A model generated the notes under the pieces. The model did not search any database. It worked only from the letters and a program-made list of their open reading frames with translations, and was not told the DNA's origin. From Trebonia sp963777905 (GTDB taxonomy: Bacteria; Actinomycetota; Actinomycetes; Streptosporangiales; Streptosporangiaceae), in the NCBI GenBank assembly GCA_963777905.1, contig CAVZSM010000015.1, forward strand, positions 62,001 to 126,000: a stretch of DNA of 64,000 nucleotides, read 5' to 3'. Positions 25,633 to 34,221 of this stretch are shown piece by piece. The translations under genes were made by a program, and so were the position numbers. Position 1 is the stretch's first letter. The number at the start of each line of letters is the position of its first letter.

Positions 25633-26874
25633 TTAGAAGAGGTTGTCCGGCAGCCCGAAGTGCATCCGCGCGACCTCGGCGGCGACGACGTCGTGCCTGG
25701 CCGAGATGTGCCCGAGGTAGATCGCGGCGTCCCGGAAGTGGCGCTGCATCGGGGCGCCCCGCTTGGCCGCCGAGGAGGAGGCGGCGCCGAACAGCTCGTT
25801 CGTCGCGTCCACCGCCATCCGGGAGGCGACCTGGATCATCGAGTACATCGCGGCGTCGTCCTCGCGGGTGAACGGCTCCCCGGTCCGGTACCAGCGCTCG
25901 GCCAGCTCGTTGTACCGCTCACCGCACTGGAAGATGATGGCTTCCGCGCAGTCGATGAGCGCCCGCGCCTGCCCGTAGTGCCGCTGGTACTCCTCGACCG
26001 TGTACCTGGGCACCTGCGGCGCGAAGTAGGTCTTCTTGGTCCGCAGCGTGTGCTCGTACTCGTGCATCGCGCCCTTGGCCGCGCCGATCACCGGGATCAC
26101 CAGGCCCGCGTGGTACATCGCGTAGATCCGGCCGCAGAACATCGGGTCGTCGTGCAGGTACATGCCCGGCGCGGCCTTCTCGGTGTTGTGCGTCCAGTCG
26201 CCAGAGCAGGTGCAGTGCTCGGGCACGAACACGTTCTCCACCCGGACGCTGTTGGAGCCGCTGGAGTTCATCCCGATGATGTTGCCGTTGCCCCAGTCGT
26301 CGAGCACGGTGACGTTCTCGATCGGGGTGCAGATCGTGAGCAGCCCCTCGGACTCCCGGCCGGGCACGAGCGTGTTGCACATGAAGTGGGTGGCGTGCCC
26401 GACGCCCGAGCAGTAGTCCCATTGGCCCTTGACGACGTACCCGCCGTCGACCGGGGTGGAGGTGCCCATCGGGGCCGCCCGGTGCGGGCACTTGAAGTTC
26501 CCCGTCGGCCCGAGGATCTCGAGCTGCCCCTGCTCGGGGAACCACGAGCCAATGCCTTGCGCGTGGTGCGCGCCGAGGCACAGTCCCCAGGCGGTCCCAG
26601 CGTCGCCTTCGGCCACGGCCATGATGACCTTCCAGTAGGTCAGCATGTCGAAGGCGTAGCCGCCGAACCGTTTCGGCTGCAGCATCCGGTAGAAGCCGGC
26701 CTCGGTGAACTTGGCATCCAGCTCGGCGCTGTGCTTGCCGATCCGTTCGGCCTCGTCCGCCTGCGCGCGAACCTCGGGAATCAGCGCCTTGGCGCGGGCA
26801 ATGATCGTCTCCGGCGTCAGCCCCGGTTCGGGTGCCGGGAACTCCGCCGGTCGGGAAACAGTCTCTTCTGGCAC
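25633..26874 (-). CDS. acyl-CoA dehydrogenase-like flavoprotein, copy 2
   Basis: 413 residues from GTG 26874, the same protein as at 13733-14974 with Val instead of Ala in RYTVEEY. A GTTGT/ACAAC palindrome lies upstream at 26936-26955. Probably a flavin-dependent hydroxylase working with the FMN reductase, as argued for copy 1. Confidence 0.82.
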   Translation of the reverse strand: MPEETVSRPAEFPAPEPGLTPETIIARAKALIPEVRAQADEAERIGKHSAELDAKFTEAGFYRMLQPKRFGGYAFDMLTYWKVIMAVAEGDAGTAWGLCLGAHHAQGIGSWFPEQGQLEILGPTGNFKCPHRAAPMGTSTPVDGGYVVKGQWDYCSGVGHATHFMCNTLVPGRESEGLLTICTPIENVTVLDDWGNGNIIGMNSSGSNSVRVENVFVPEHCTCSGDWTHNTEKAAPGMYLHDDPMFCGRIYAMYHAGLVIPVIGAAKGAMHEYEHTLRTKKTYFAPQVPRYTVEEYQRHYGQARALIDCAEAIIFQCGERYNELAERWYRTGEPFTREDDAAMYSMIQVASRMAVDATNELFGAASSSAAKRGAPMQRHFRDAAIYLGHISARHDVVAAEVARMHFGLPDNLF

Positions 26875-27011
26875 ACTAACGAGCCTGATACCTCGGCCCG
26901 CCGTACACAAGCACCTCCCGCCAGCCGATACACCCGTTGTCTTGGCGGACACAACTCCCGGAGACCGCTTGTGGCCCGCGCCCAAAGCCGCCTCACAGCG
27001 CTGCGATCCAA

Positions 27012-28595
27012 TCAGCCCGGCGCGCGCGCCGCCGCCTCGTCCTCGGGGAGCAGGCCATGCTGCACCGCGAACAGTGCGGCGCCGGCCCGGCTCGAGGCGC
27101 CGATCTTGGCGTAGATGTGCTCCACATGGTTGCCCGCCGTCTTGGGCGTGATCACGAGACGCTCGGCGATCCGCTTGTTGGACAGGCCCCGGGCAAGCAG
27201 AATGAGCACCTCGACCTCGCGGGCGGTCAGGCCGGCGATCGCCTGCCGGCGGCGCGGCAGCCGATGGCCGGCCGCCTCGAGCACCGCATCGACGGCCGCG
27301 CCGTCCAGGCGGCCGGCCCGGACCTCGGCGCGCATCTCCTCAGCCGCCTCCTCGGCCGGCCTGGCGGGCCGGTGCGGCCTCGGCTCGCGCATCGAGGCGT
27401 ACGCGTCGGCGGCCCCGAGCACCCGGGCCAGCCTGGAGATCGCGCCGCCAGCGAGCCCGCGCGGGTAGCCGCTGCCGTCAAGCCGCTCGCGATGCTGCAC
27501 CGCGATCGCGCCGAGCGGTGCCAGCGCCGCGGACTGGTGCAGCATGCGCTCGGTCAGGTAGGGATACATCCGGACGCGTTCCCACTCGCCCGCGCTCAGC
27601 GGGCCCGGCCGGTCCCAGATCGAGTTCGACACGCCGAGCCGCCCGAATCCGAGCACCAACCCGGCTCGGCGCAGCAGCAGCACTTGCTCCGGCGGCAGCC
27701 CTAGCCTGTGGCCGGCTTCCTCCGCCAGCCCGGCGACCGCCACCGAATGCCCGAGGGTGTACGGCGACTTCAAGTCCACGAAGTTCGCGATGGCCGCCAG
27801 GGCACTGTCGAGCTCCTCCTCCGACAGCTCCACGGCGAGCGCGGGCTCGGCCGCGATCACGGTCTGCCAGGCGGGAACCGTGTCGAGACCGCCGAATACC
27901 TCGCTGGCCCTGGTGCACAGCAGCTCAGCCAGGGCCGGGTCGAACTGCCTGCCCGCCCGCCTGCGGGCCAGCGTGGTCGCCGCCGGCACGCCACCGACGC
28001 GGTGCGCCACCTCCATGAACTCCGCGAGCTGGGCGATCCTGGCCGTGATCGGGATCGCGTCGCTCTTCAGGTCGCCAGGCCAGCCACGCCCGTCCCACTG
28101 CTCATAGGCCGTGCCGACCCCCTCGCGCACGGTGTCAGGCAGGCCGAGCTGCTCGGCCAGCGTCCTGGCCAGCCTCGCGTGCTGAGAGATCATCCCGTCC
28201 AGCTCGCGATGCCCGGAGAAGGCGAACTCGAGGCCCACCCGGAACCGGTGCAGCGGCGGGTTGCCGGAGCCGACCAGCCGCATGGACGCCAGCGCGCCGC
28301 GCACGCTGCGGAACTCGTACGCGTACTTGCCGGACTTGAGCGTGATGTCGTCGCCGAACCATTTCGCCTGCTCGTGCGCGTCAGCGTGGCAGCCGACGTT
28401 GACTAGCAGGGCGGTGTAGTAGACCGCCACCCGGTCCTGCTCGCCCAGCCCCGCGCAGTCGGCCAGCCGCAGAGAGATAATGCACTGCCGCAGCACGTGC
28501 TCCATCGGCTGGCCGAATCCCAGGTCCACGCCGAGCGACAGCGCCGCGACCAGCTCGGCCAGCCGGGCGCGCCGATCACCCGCAACCCCTCTCAC
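27012..28595 (-). CDS. degenerate HD-GYP tandem protein with LuxR-type DNA-binding domain, copy 2
   Basis: 527 residues, identical in translation to the product of 15112-16695; the two visible base changes (near 27970 and 28569) are silent. Two copies of this likely operon regulator would alter its dosage together with its target operon. Confidence 0.85.
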   Translation of the reverse strand: MRGVAGDRRARLAELVAALSLGVDLGFGQPMEHVLRQCIISLRLADCAGLGEQDRVAVYYTALLVNVGCHADAHEQAKWFGDDITLKSGKYAYEFRSVRGALASMRLVGSGNPPLHRFRVGLEFAFSGHRELDGMISQHARLARTLAEQLGLPDTVREGVGTAYEQWDGRGWPGDLKSDAIPITARIAQLAEFMEVAHRVGGVPAATTLARRRAGRQFDPALAELLCTRASEVFGGLDTVPAWQTVIAAEPALAVELSEEELDSALAAIANFVDLKSPYTLGHSVAVAGLAEEAGHRLGLPPEQVLLLRRAGLVLGFGRLGVSNSIWDRPGPLSAGEWERVRMYPYLTERMLHQSAALAPLGAIAVQHRERLDGSGYPRGLAGGAISRLARVLGAADAYASMREPRPHRPARPAEEAAEEMRAEVRAGRLDGAAVDAVLEAAGHRLPRRRQAIAGLTAREVEVLILLARGLSNKRIAERLVITPKTAGNHVEHIYAKIGASSRAGAALFAVQHGLLPEDEAAARAPG

Positions 28596-28723
28596 CAGCC
28601 AAGGGTAACCTTCGCCTATCCAGCGCCGACAGGGCTCGAAGATGGGGAGTTCGCCTCATGCGCCGCCCGGGGCCGCGTCGTTACGTTCGCGCTATCAGCG
28701 TTCACGCGACGAAAGAGGACACC

Positions 28724-29410
28724 ATGAGCCTGCGGAGCAAGTTCTTCGCCCTGACGTACGACCGCCAGATAGCCAAGGCCGAGCAGGCCGGGCTGCACGC
28801 CATGCGGGAGCGCCTGCTGGCCGGCGCGAGCGGCGACGTCGTCGAGATCGGCGGCGGCACCGGACTCAACCTGCCCTGCTACGGCGCCGAGGTCCGATCC
28901 CTGACGATCACCGAGCCCGAGCCGCCGATGCTGCGGCGCCTGGAGCGGCGGGTCCATGAGCAGCGCCCGTCCGCGACGGTGCTGCGCGCCCCGGCCGAGG
29001 ACCTCCCGTTCGAGGATCACTCCTTCGACGTGGCGGTCTCGACGCTGGTCCTGTGCGGGGTCGATGACCAGCCCCGGGCCCTTCGCGAGCTGCGCCGGGT
29101 GCTGCGCCCCGGCGGGCGGCTCCTGTTCATCGAGCACCTGCGCTCGGAGGACCCCGCCCTGGCTCGCCTGCAGGACCGGATGAACTGGCTCAACCGGCTC
29201 GTCGTCTGCTGTGACTGCAACCGCCCCACGCTCGATTCCGTCCGCCAGGCCGGCTTCACGGTCACCGAGATGGACCACACCGAACTGCCGAAGGCACCGA
29301 AGTTCGTGCGCCCGGCCGTCGTAGGCACCGCCACGGCCCCCGCGGCCTCGCCGTCCGGAGCCGCCAGGCGAGACCAGGCGGCAGATGGCAGGATCCCGCA
29401 TAGCTCCTAG
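28724..29410 (+). CDS. class I SAM-dependent methyltransferase, natural (unfused) copy
   Basis: A 228-residue UbiE/Methyltransf_11-type enzyme: SAM motif VVEIGGGTGLNLP (about residue 40), PFEDHSFDVAVSTLVL (motif II region) and LRPGGRLLFIEHL. The central Cys/Asp-rich VVCCDCNRPTLDSV is common in this subgroup. The tail ends at TAG 29408-29410 after RIPHSS. It is the natural form of the gene that is fused to the dehydrogenase in copy 1, and the two differ by Val/Ile in SLT[V/I]TEPE. ATG 28724 has AAAGAGGA upstream. The substrate is unknown. Confidence 0.85.
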   Translation: MSLRSKFFALTYDRQIAKAEQAGLHAMRERLLAGASGDVVEIGGGTGLNLPCYGAEVRSLTITEPEPPMLRRLERRVHEQRPSATVLRAPAEDLPFEDHSFDVAVSTLVLCGVDDQPRALRELRRVLRPGGRLLFIEHLRSEDPALARLQDRMNWLNRLVVCCDCNRPTLDSVRQAGFTVTEMDHTELPKAPKFVRPAVVGTATAPAASPSGAARRDQAADGRIPHSS

Positions 29411-29419
29411 GATCCTGCC
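29387..29419. promoter_or_regulatory. candidate operator: GGCAGGATCC inverted repeat at the glxA-like start
   Basis: GGCAGGATCC (29387-29396) and its exact complement GGATCCTGCC (29410-29419) flank a 13-nt centre and end one base before the ATG at 29421. With the preceding T, TGGCAGGATC matches the AdpA consensus TGGCSNGWWY at 9 of 10 positions, and AdpA belongs to the same DJ-1/AraC family as the gene it precedes. Autoregulation is likely. No Shine-Dalgarno sequence is visible, and TAGGAT (29408-29413) could be a -10 box giving a leaderless transcript. Confidence 0.5.
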
Positions 29420-29420
29420 T

Positions 29421-30380
29421 ATGCATGCCGTGGTGGCGCTGGCGCTGCCCGCCGTGGAGGCCTTCGACCTGGCGATCCCGGCTCAGGTCTTCGCCGATCC
29501 CGGCCTGCCCCGGCGGTATGAGTTCACGGTCTGCGCGCCCGCGGCCGGGCTGGTGCGGTCAACGGCCGGATTCTCCGTGCACGCCGAGCATGGCCTGGAC
29601 GCGCTGGCCGCCGCGGACACCGTCGTGGTGCCGGGCTACCTGCCGCTTGGCGATCCCGGTGAGCGGGTGTGCTCGGCGCTGCGGCAGGCCGCCGCCAGGG
29701 GCGCGCGGATGGTCTCGGTCTGCACGGGTGCCTTCGCCTTGGCCGCGGCGGGACTGCTCGATCACCGCCGGGCCACCACGCACTGGCAGTACGCCGGCCA
29801 GCTCGCCGCCAGGTACCCGGCGGTGAAAGTCGACCCTGACGTGCTGTGGGTGGACGAGGGAGCGGTGCTGACCAGCGCCGGGCTGGCCGCCGGGATCGAC
29901 CTGTGCGTGCAGCTAGTGCGCGCCGATCACGGCAGCGAGGCCGCGGTCAGCGTGGCCAGGCGGATGGTCGTGGCGCCGCACCGCGACGGCGGCCAGGCCC
30001 AGTGGCTCGAGCGCCCGGTGCCCGCGCCTGGTGAGGGCCTGGCGGCCACCTGCCAGTGGGCGCTTGAGCACCTGGCCGACCGGCTGACCGTCGCCGACCT
30101 GGCCAGGCACGCGGGCTGGGCACCGCGCACCCTCGCCAGGCGCTTCGCCGCCGAGACCGGCATGGCGCCCATGCACTGGCTCACCGCCGCCCGCGTCCGC
30201 GAGGCCAGGCGGCTGCTGGAAGCCACCGACCTGCCGGTCGAGGTCATCGCCGCCCGCTGCGGCCTGGGCACCGCCGCCAACCTGCGAGTGCACCTGGCCC
30301 GCGACGCCGGCGCCACCCCCACCGCCTACCGGGCCGCGTACCAGGGCCGCCCGCCGGACGCCCGCGAGGCAGGATCCTGA
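29421..30380 (+). CDS. GlxA/AdpA-type transcriptional regulator (DJ-1/PfpI plus AraC)
   Basis: A 319-residue regulator. An N-terminal DJ-1/PfpI-like domain (about 1-175) has the elbow VSVCTGAFALAAAGLLD, followed by RRATTHW. A C-terminal AraC domain (about 210-310) has two helix-turn-helix units, ARHAGWAPRTLARRFAAETG and EVIAARCGLGTAANLRVHLA. It is shorter than classical AdpA. ATG 29421 lies right after a perfect inverted repeat, and a third GGCAGGATCC overlaps its stop region, so self-control and control of the carbonic anhydrase gene are plausible. It is the first gene to the right of the duplication. Confidence 0.88.
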   Translation: MHAVVALALPAVEAFDLAIPAQVFADPGLPRRYEFTVCAPAAGLVRSTAGFSVHAEHGLDALAAADTVVVPGYLPLGDPGERVCSALRQAAARGARMVSVCTGAFALAAAGLLDHRRATTHWQYAGQLAARYPAVKVDPDVLWVDEGAVLTSAGLAAGIDLCVQLVRADHGSEAAVSVARRMVVAPHRDGGQAQWLERPVPAPGEGLAATCQWALEHLADRLTVADLARHAGWAPRTLARRFAAETGMAPMHWLTAARVREARRLLEATDLPVEVIAARCGLGTAANLRVHLARDAGATPTAYRAAYQGRPPDAREAGS

Positions 30381-30401
30381 CCACACCTGGCAGTCCTGCC
30401 A
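30368..30401. promoter_or_regulatory. candidate operators between the glxA-like gene and the carbonic anhydrase gene
   Basis: GGCAGGATCC recurs at 30368-30377, overlapping the end of the regulator gene. Ten bases later TGGCAGTCCTGCCA (30388-30401) forms a short perfect palindrome with the same GGCAG core. These repeat the half-site found before the regulator, so the same protein probably binds here and controls the gene at 30467. Confidence 0.45.
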
Positions 30402-30466
30402 CTGGCCGCAGTCCCGCCCGCGACTGACCATGAGACGAGTGCACCCCGACCACGGAGGGCTGAGCC

Positions 30467-31012
30467 TTGTCGAACATCGCCCCGCTCCTGGACCGCAACC
30501 GGGCGTTCGCCAGTGATCCCGGCGCGCGCCAGGGCATGCCCAGGCTCCCGTTCATCCCGAACCTGAACCTGTACATCGTCACCTGCATCGACTGCCGGGT
30601 CGACCCGGCGCAGATCCTCGGGGTCAAGCTCGGCGAGGCCCTCGTGCAGCGCAACATCGGCGGCCGTATCACTCCGGCCGTGATCCGCGACATCGCCTAC
30701 GCCGGTTACCTGGTCGACAGCAAGGCCCCGGAAGGCCCGTACTTCGAGGTCGCGATCGTCCACCACACGGACTGCGGCTCGACCCTGCTCGCCGACGACG
30801 AACTGCGCCACGGGTTCGCCCGGCGCATCGGCGCGGACGAGCGGACGCTGGCCGACACGCCGGTCCTTGACCCGGCCCGCACGGTGCGGACCGATGTCGA
30901 GCGGGTGCTGTGGGCGGACGAAATTCCTGAGAACGTCCGCGTCTCCGGGCACGTCTACGACGTCGGCACCGGCGTGGTGACCACCATCGTCGACGCGAAA
31001 GGCAGGAAGTAA
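30467..31012 (+). CDS. beta-class carbonic anhydrase
   Basis: A 181-residue beta-carbonic anhydrase interconverting CO2 and bicarbonate. The zinc and catalytic motifs are VTCIDCRVDP (the C-x-D-x-R signature, about residue 39) and HHTDCGSTLL (about 103). There is no signal peptide. The start appears to be TTG 30467, with GGAGGG 8 nt upstream. It may recycle CO2 released by decarboxylases in the neighbourhood, which is inference. Confidence 0.85.
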   Translation: MSNIAPLLDRNRAFASDPGARQGMPRLPFIPNLNLYIVTCIDCRVDPAQILGVKLGEALVQRNIGGRITPAVIRDIAYAGYLVDSKAPEGPYFEVAIVHHTDCGSTLLADDELRHGFARRIGADERTLADTPVLDPARTVRTDVERVLWADEIPENVRVSGHVYDVGTGVVTTIVDAKGRK

Positions 31013-31025
31013 CCGGCGCCGTGAT

Positions 31026-31790
31026 ATGACGAATCGGCTAGAGAACACGGTCGCCCTGGTTACCGGGTCGAGCAGCGGGATCGGTGCGGCGACGGCCCGG
31101 CGGCTGGCCGCCGAGGGAGCTGCCGTCGCCCTGGTGGCGCGGCGCAGGGACCGGCTGGACGGCCTCGCCGCCGGGATCCGGGCGGACGGCGGGACGGCGC
31201 TGGTGGTGCAGGCGGACGTGACCAGCCAGCGGGAAGCCGCGGGCGCGGTCGAGACGGCCGTCGCCGAGCTGGGCCGGCTGGACACCGTGGTCAACAACGC
31301 CGGGATCATGCTCCTGGGGCCAGCCCTGGACGCCCCGATCGGCGAGTGGGACCAGATGGTGGCCTTGAACGTCCAAGGCATGCTGTACATCACCCACACG
31401 GCGCTGCCGCATCTGGTCCGCGCCGCGGCGGACTCGCCCCGCCAGGTGGCGGACCTGGTCACCATCACCTCCACTGCCGGGCGGGTGGCCCGGCCGGGAA
31501 GCGCCGTGTACAACCTGACCAAGTTCGGCGCGGCGGCGTTCAGCGAGGCGCTGCGCCAGGAGCTGATCGGCCGCCGGGTGCGGGTGAGCGTGATCGAGCC
31601 CGGCACGGTAGACACCGAGCTCGCCAGCCACCTGCGCGACGACATCCGGGAGGCGGCGCGGAGCCAGACGGCCTCGATCGAACCGCTGCGGCCCGACGAC
31701 ATCGCCGACACGGTGGCCTACATCGTGACCAGGGACCGCCGGGTGGCGGTCAACGAAATGCTCGTCCGCGCCGCCGAGCAGACCTGGTAG
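31026..31790 (+). CDS. short-chain dehydrogenase/reductase
   Basis: A 254-residue classical SDR. The cofactor motif TGSSSGIGAATARRLA is at the N-terminus, NNAGIML follows, and the catalytic Ser-Tyr-Lys lie in TSTAGRVARPGSAVYNLTK. The ARRRDR after the second strand suggests preference for NADP(H). It starts 13 nt after the carbonic anhydrase stop and may share its transcript. The substrate is unknown. Confidence 0.88.
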   Translation: MTNRLENTVALVTGSSSGIGAATARRLAAEGAAVALVARRRDRLDGLAAGIRADGGTALVVQADVTSQREAAGAVETAVAELGRLDTVVNNAGIMLLGPALDAPIGEWDQMVALNVQGMLYITHTALPHLVRAAADSPRQVADLVTITSTAGRVARPGSAVYNLTKFGAAAFSEALRQELIGRRVRVSVIEPGTVDTELASHLRDDIREAARSQTASIEPLRPDDIADTVAYIVTRDRRVAVNEMLVRAAEQTW

Positions 31791-31811
31791 CGCACCCGCT
31801 GCGGGATCTGT

Positions 31812-32249
31812 TCACCGCTCGTGCGGGACGATCACCACCGGGCATATCGAGTGCTGGATAACCTCGCTGCTCACCGAGCCCCCTAGCAGCCGGCCAAAAC
31901 CGCTGCCGCCGCGTGCGCCGACAACTACCAGATCCGCATCGTGCGAAGCATTGACCAGTTCCTCGACCACGAAGCCGTTCAGGGCACGGACAGTCACCGT
32001 GGCAGGCGCGGCATCGCCGAGCTGGCTGGCTGCCCGTTGCGTCATCTCCTCAGCGGCCTGGCGCAGGCTGTCCAGCAGTCCGGCGTCCGCCGGGCCTACC
32101 ACCGGGATGTGGCCCCAGTAGCTCTTCGGAACCTCGTGCACTGCTATGACAGTCAACGGAGCCCGCACAGCCACTGCCTGTTTCATCGCCCAGTCAAGTG
32201 CGCGTTCGGAGTTGGGTGAGCCATCCACGCCCACAACGATTCCAGGCAT
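31812..32249 (-). CDS. universal stress protein (UspA family)
   Basis: A 145-residue single-domain Usp: MPGIVVGVDGSPNSERALDW at the start and the ATP-binding GARGGSGFGRLLGGSVS near the end. ATG 32249 is preferred because GGAG lies upstream; the longer open frame adds 19 residues without family similarity. It is convergent with the SDR. Confidence 0.87.
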   Translation of the reverse strand: MPGIVVGVDGSPNSERALDWAMKQAVAVRAPLTVIAVHEVPKSYWGHIPVVGPADAGLLDSLRQAAEEMTQRAASQLGDAAPATVTVRALNGFVVEELVNASHDADLVVVGARGGSGFGRLLGGSVSSEVIQHSICPVVIVPHER

Positions 32250-32362
32250 CGCCTGCTCCTTCCCTTGGGCCGCCGGCACTCCGGCGGCGATCATATAGTC
32301 CTGCATTCATGATCGCGCCGGAGAACCCATTCCGCTGCCGTAATGACCAGAGGCTTCTGGGC

Positions 32363-33427
32363 TCAGGTACCACGGGCCAGCGCCGCCTGGACGCGGTGCG
32401 GCCATAGCGGGCCCTCGTAGATGAACGCGGTATAGGCCTGCAGCAGCGTCGCGCCCGCCGCCAGCCGCTCCCGCGCGTCGTCGGCGCTCTCGATGCCGCC
32501 CGCCGCGATGAGGACCAGGCGGTCCCCGGTGCGATCGTGCAGGCGGCGCAGCACCTCGAGCGCGCGCCCGCGCAACGGCGCGCCGGACATGCCGCCGGGG
32601 CCCGCGTCGGCGACGGCCGCGCTATCGCGCAGCCCGGCGCGGGAGATCGTCGTGTTCGTGGCGATGATGCCGTCGAGCCCCAGGTCGAGCGCGAGGTCGG
32701 CGACAGCGTCGATGTCAGCGTCGGCCAGGTCCGGGGCGATCTTCACCAGCAAGGGCACCCGGCGCCGCGGGGATGCCTCGTCGAGTGCCTCGCGCACCGC
32801 GAGAAGCAGCGGCTTCAGCTTGTCCGCCGCCTGCAGGTCGCGCAGGCCAGGCGTGTTGGGGGAGCTGACGTTGACGACCACGTAGTCGGCGACGTCCGCG
32901 ACCAGGCGGGCGCTGGTCACGTAGTCGGCGATCGCCGCGTCGTCAGCCGCCGCCTTGGTCTTGCCGATGTTGACGCCGACGACGGGCCGCGGCCCCGGTG
33001 CCCCGCGCAGCGCGCGCAGCCGCGCCGCGAGCACCGCCGCCCCGGCGTTGTTGAAGCCCATCCGGTTGACCAGGGCACGTTCGGCAGGGAACCGGAACAT
33101 CCGCGGCTTCGCGTTGCCCGGCTGCGGCCGCGCGGTCACCGTGCCGACCTCGACGAAACCGAACCCGAGCGCCGCCAGCCCGGCCACGCCGTGCCCGTCC
33201 TTGTCGAACCCCGCCGCCAGCCCGAGCGGCCCGGGAAAGTCCAGCCCGAGCGCCCGCACCCGCAAAACGGGGTCCCGCGGCGCGAGAAAACGCCGCAGCG
33301 CCCAGGCGCCACCAGGAACGGCCGCAGCCGCCCGGATCAGCCAGAACCCCGCGGCGTGCGCCGCCTCCGGCGGCAGCCGCCGCAGCGCGACGCGGTAAAC
33401 CGCGCGGTACACGCCTCCCACGTGCAA
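32363..33427 (-). CDS. pyrD: quinone-dependent dihydroorotate dehydrogenase (class 2)
   Basis: A 354-residue enzyme oxidising dihydroorotate to orotate in pyrimidine synthesis at the membrane. FPGPLGLAAGFDKDG, EVGTVTARPQPGNAKPRMFR, NRMGFNNAG, VNVSSPNTPGLRDLQ and ATNTTISR are typical class 2 motifs. The N-terminal helix region (YRVALRRLPPEAAHAAGFWL) is the membrane-associating part that separates class 2 from class 1. The exact start is uncertain (TTG 33427, GTG 33421 or GTG 33412). It is a housekeeping gene among catabolic ones. Confidence 0.93.
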   Translation of the reverse strand: MHVGGVYRAVYRVALRRLPPEAAHAAGFWLIRAAAAVPGGAWALRRFLAPRDPVLRVRALGLDFPGPLGLAAGFDKDGHGVAGLAALGFGFVEVGTVTARPQPGNAKPRMFRFPAERALVNRMGFNNAGAAVLAARLRALRGAPGPRPVVGVNIGKTKAAADDAAIADYVTSARLVADVADYVVVNVSSPNTPGLRDLQAADKLKPLLLAVREALDEASPRRRVPLLVKIAPDLADADIDAVADLALDLGLDGIIATNTTISRAGLRDSAAVADAGPGGMSGAPLRGRALEVLRRLHDRTGDRLVLIAAGGIESADDARERLAAGATLLQAYTAFIYEGPLWPHRVQAALARGT

Positions 33428-33450
33428 AGAGACTACCGGGGCGTGGGGAC

Positions 33451-34221
33451 TCAGCCCGCGTTGAGGGCGCCGTCGATCAGGTGCAGCGCGCCAGAGACGT
33501 ACTCCGACTCATCGGAAAACAGCCACAGCACCACGTTCGCGACCTCGGCGGCCGTGCCGTAGCGCTTGCCGTAGGGCACCGACTCGGACACCGCCCGGAA
33601 CACCCCGTCTGGATCGTCCGGGTTGATCTGGTGCGTCAGGTCGCGGCCCATCCGGGTGTCGAAGTGCCCAGGCGCCACGCAGTTGATCCGGATGCCGTAC
33701 GGCGCCGCTTCCAGCGCCGCCGATTTCGTCAGCCCGAGCACCGCGTGCTTGGAGGCGATGTACGGGGAGAACGTCGCCGCGCCCTTGATCGCCGCCATCG
33801 ACGCGGTGTTCACGATCACGCCGGATCCCTGCGGCTTCATGACCTTCAGCACCGCGCGCAGCCCCATGAACACGCCGCGCCCGTTGACCCGCCAGACCCG
33901 GTCGAAGTCCTCGACCGACAGCTCGGTCATCGGCGCCATCCGGCCCTCGATGCCCGCGTTGTTGAAGAACAGGTCGATCCGCCCGTGCGCGTTGACCGCC
34001 TCCTGCACGTACCCGTCCACCTCGGACTCCTGCGAGACGTCGGCGACGACCGCCAGCCCGCCGAGCTTCTCCGCGGCCGCCCGCAGCCCGTCGGCGTCCC
34101 TGTCGACCAGCACCAGGCGAGCGCCCTCGTCCGCCAGCCGCTGCGCGACCGCCAGCCCGAACCCGTTGGCCGCACCGGTGATGACCGCGACCTGTCCATC
34201 CAGCCCGTACCGCACGCTCAT
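33451..34221 (-). CDS. short-chain dehydrogenase/reductase
   Basis: A 256-residue SDR with TGAANGFGLAVAQRLADEG, NNAGIEG, and the catalytic triad in NTASMAAIKGAATFSPYIAS followed by Lys. The Asp at the end of the second strand (VDRDAD) suggests NAD. ATG 34221 overlaps the TGA of the upstream SDR (ATGA), so the two are co-translated. An N-terminal extension of 31 residues in the longest frame is Arg-rich and not conserved. Confidence 0.88.
   Translation of the reverse strand: MSVRYGLDGQVAVITGAANGFGLAVAQRLADEGARLVLVDRDADGLRAAAEKLGGLAVVADVSQESEVDGYVQEAVNAHGRIDLFFNNAGIEGRMAPMTELSVEDFDRVWRVNGRGVFMGLRAVLKVMKPQGSGVIVNTASMAAIKGAATFSPYIASKHAVLGLTKSAALEAAPYGIRINCVAPGHFDTRMGRDLTHQINPDDPDGVFRAVSESVPYGKRYGTAAEVANVVLWLFSDESEYVSGALHLIDGALNAG

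Larger units (their letters stand above)
17486..29385. repeat. 11.9-kb direct tandem duplication, copy 2
   Basis: Copy 2 is 11,900 nt long and directly follows copy 1. Its left edge (17486) joins the methyltransferase tail of copy 1 to the alcohol dehydrogenase start. Its right edge (29385) continues into the natural methyltransferase stop and the glxA-like gene, so the right outer flank looks ancestral, as does the ALDH/ADH overlap at the left outer flank. Copy 2 keeps an intact FGGY kinase gene. Single-base differences are scattered, including silent ones, which argues against simple duplication of reads during assembly. A strain mixture or a mis-join remains possible. Confidence 0.93.

Noticed and set aside
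5572..29385. The repeat as a composite transposon or integrative element
   Set aside because: No transposase, integrase, terminal inverted repeats or target-site duplication could be seen at 5572, 17486 or 29385.
5572..29385. The repeat as a plain assembly duplication
   Set aside because: The copies differ by scattered substitutions and a 14-nt block, so it is not the same sequence entered twice; a strain mixture cannot be excluded without reads.
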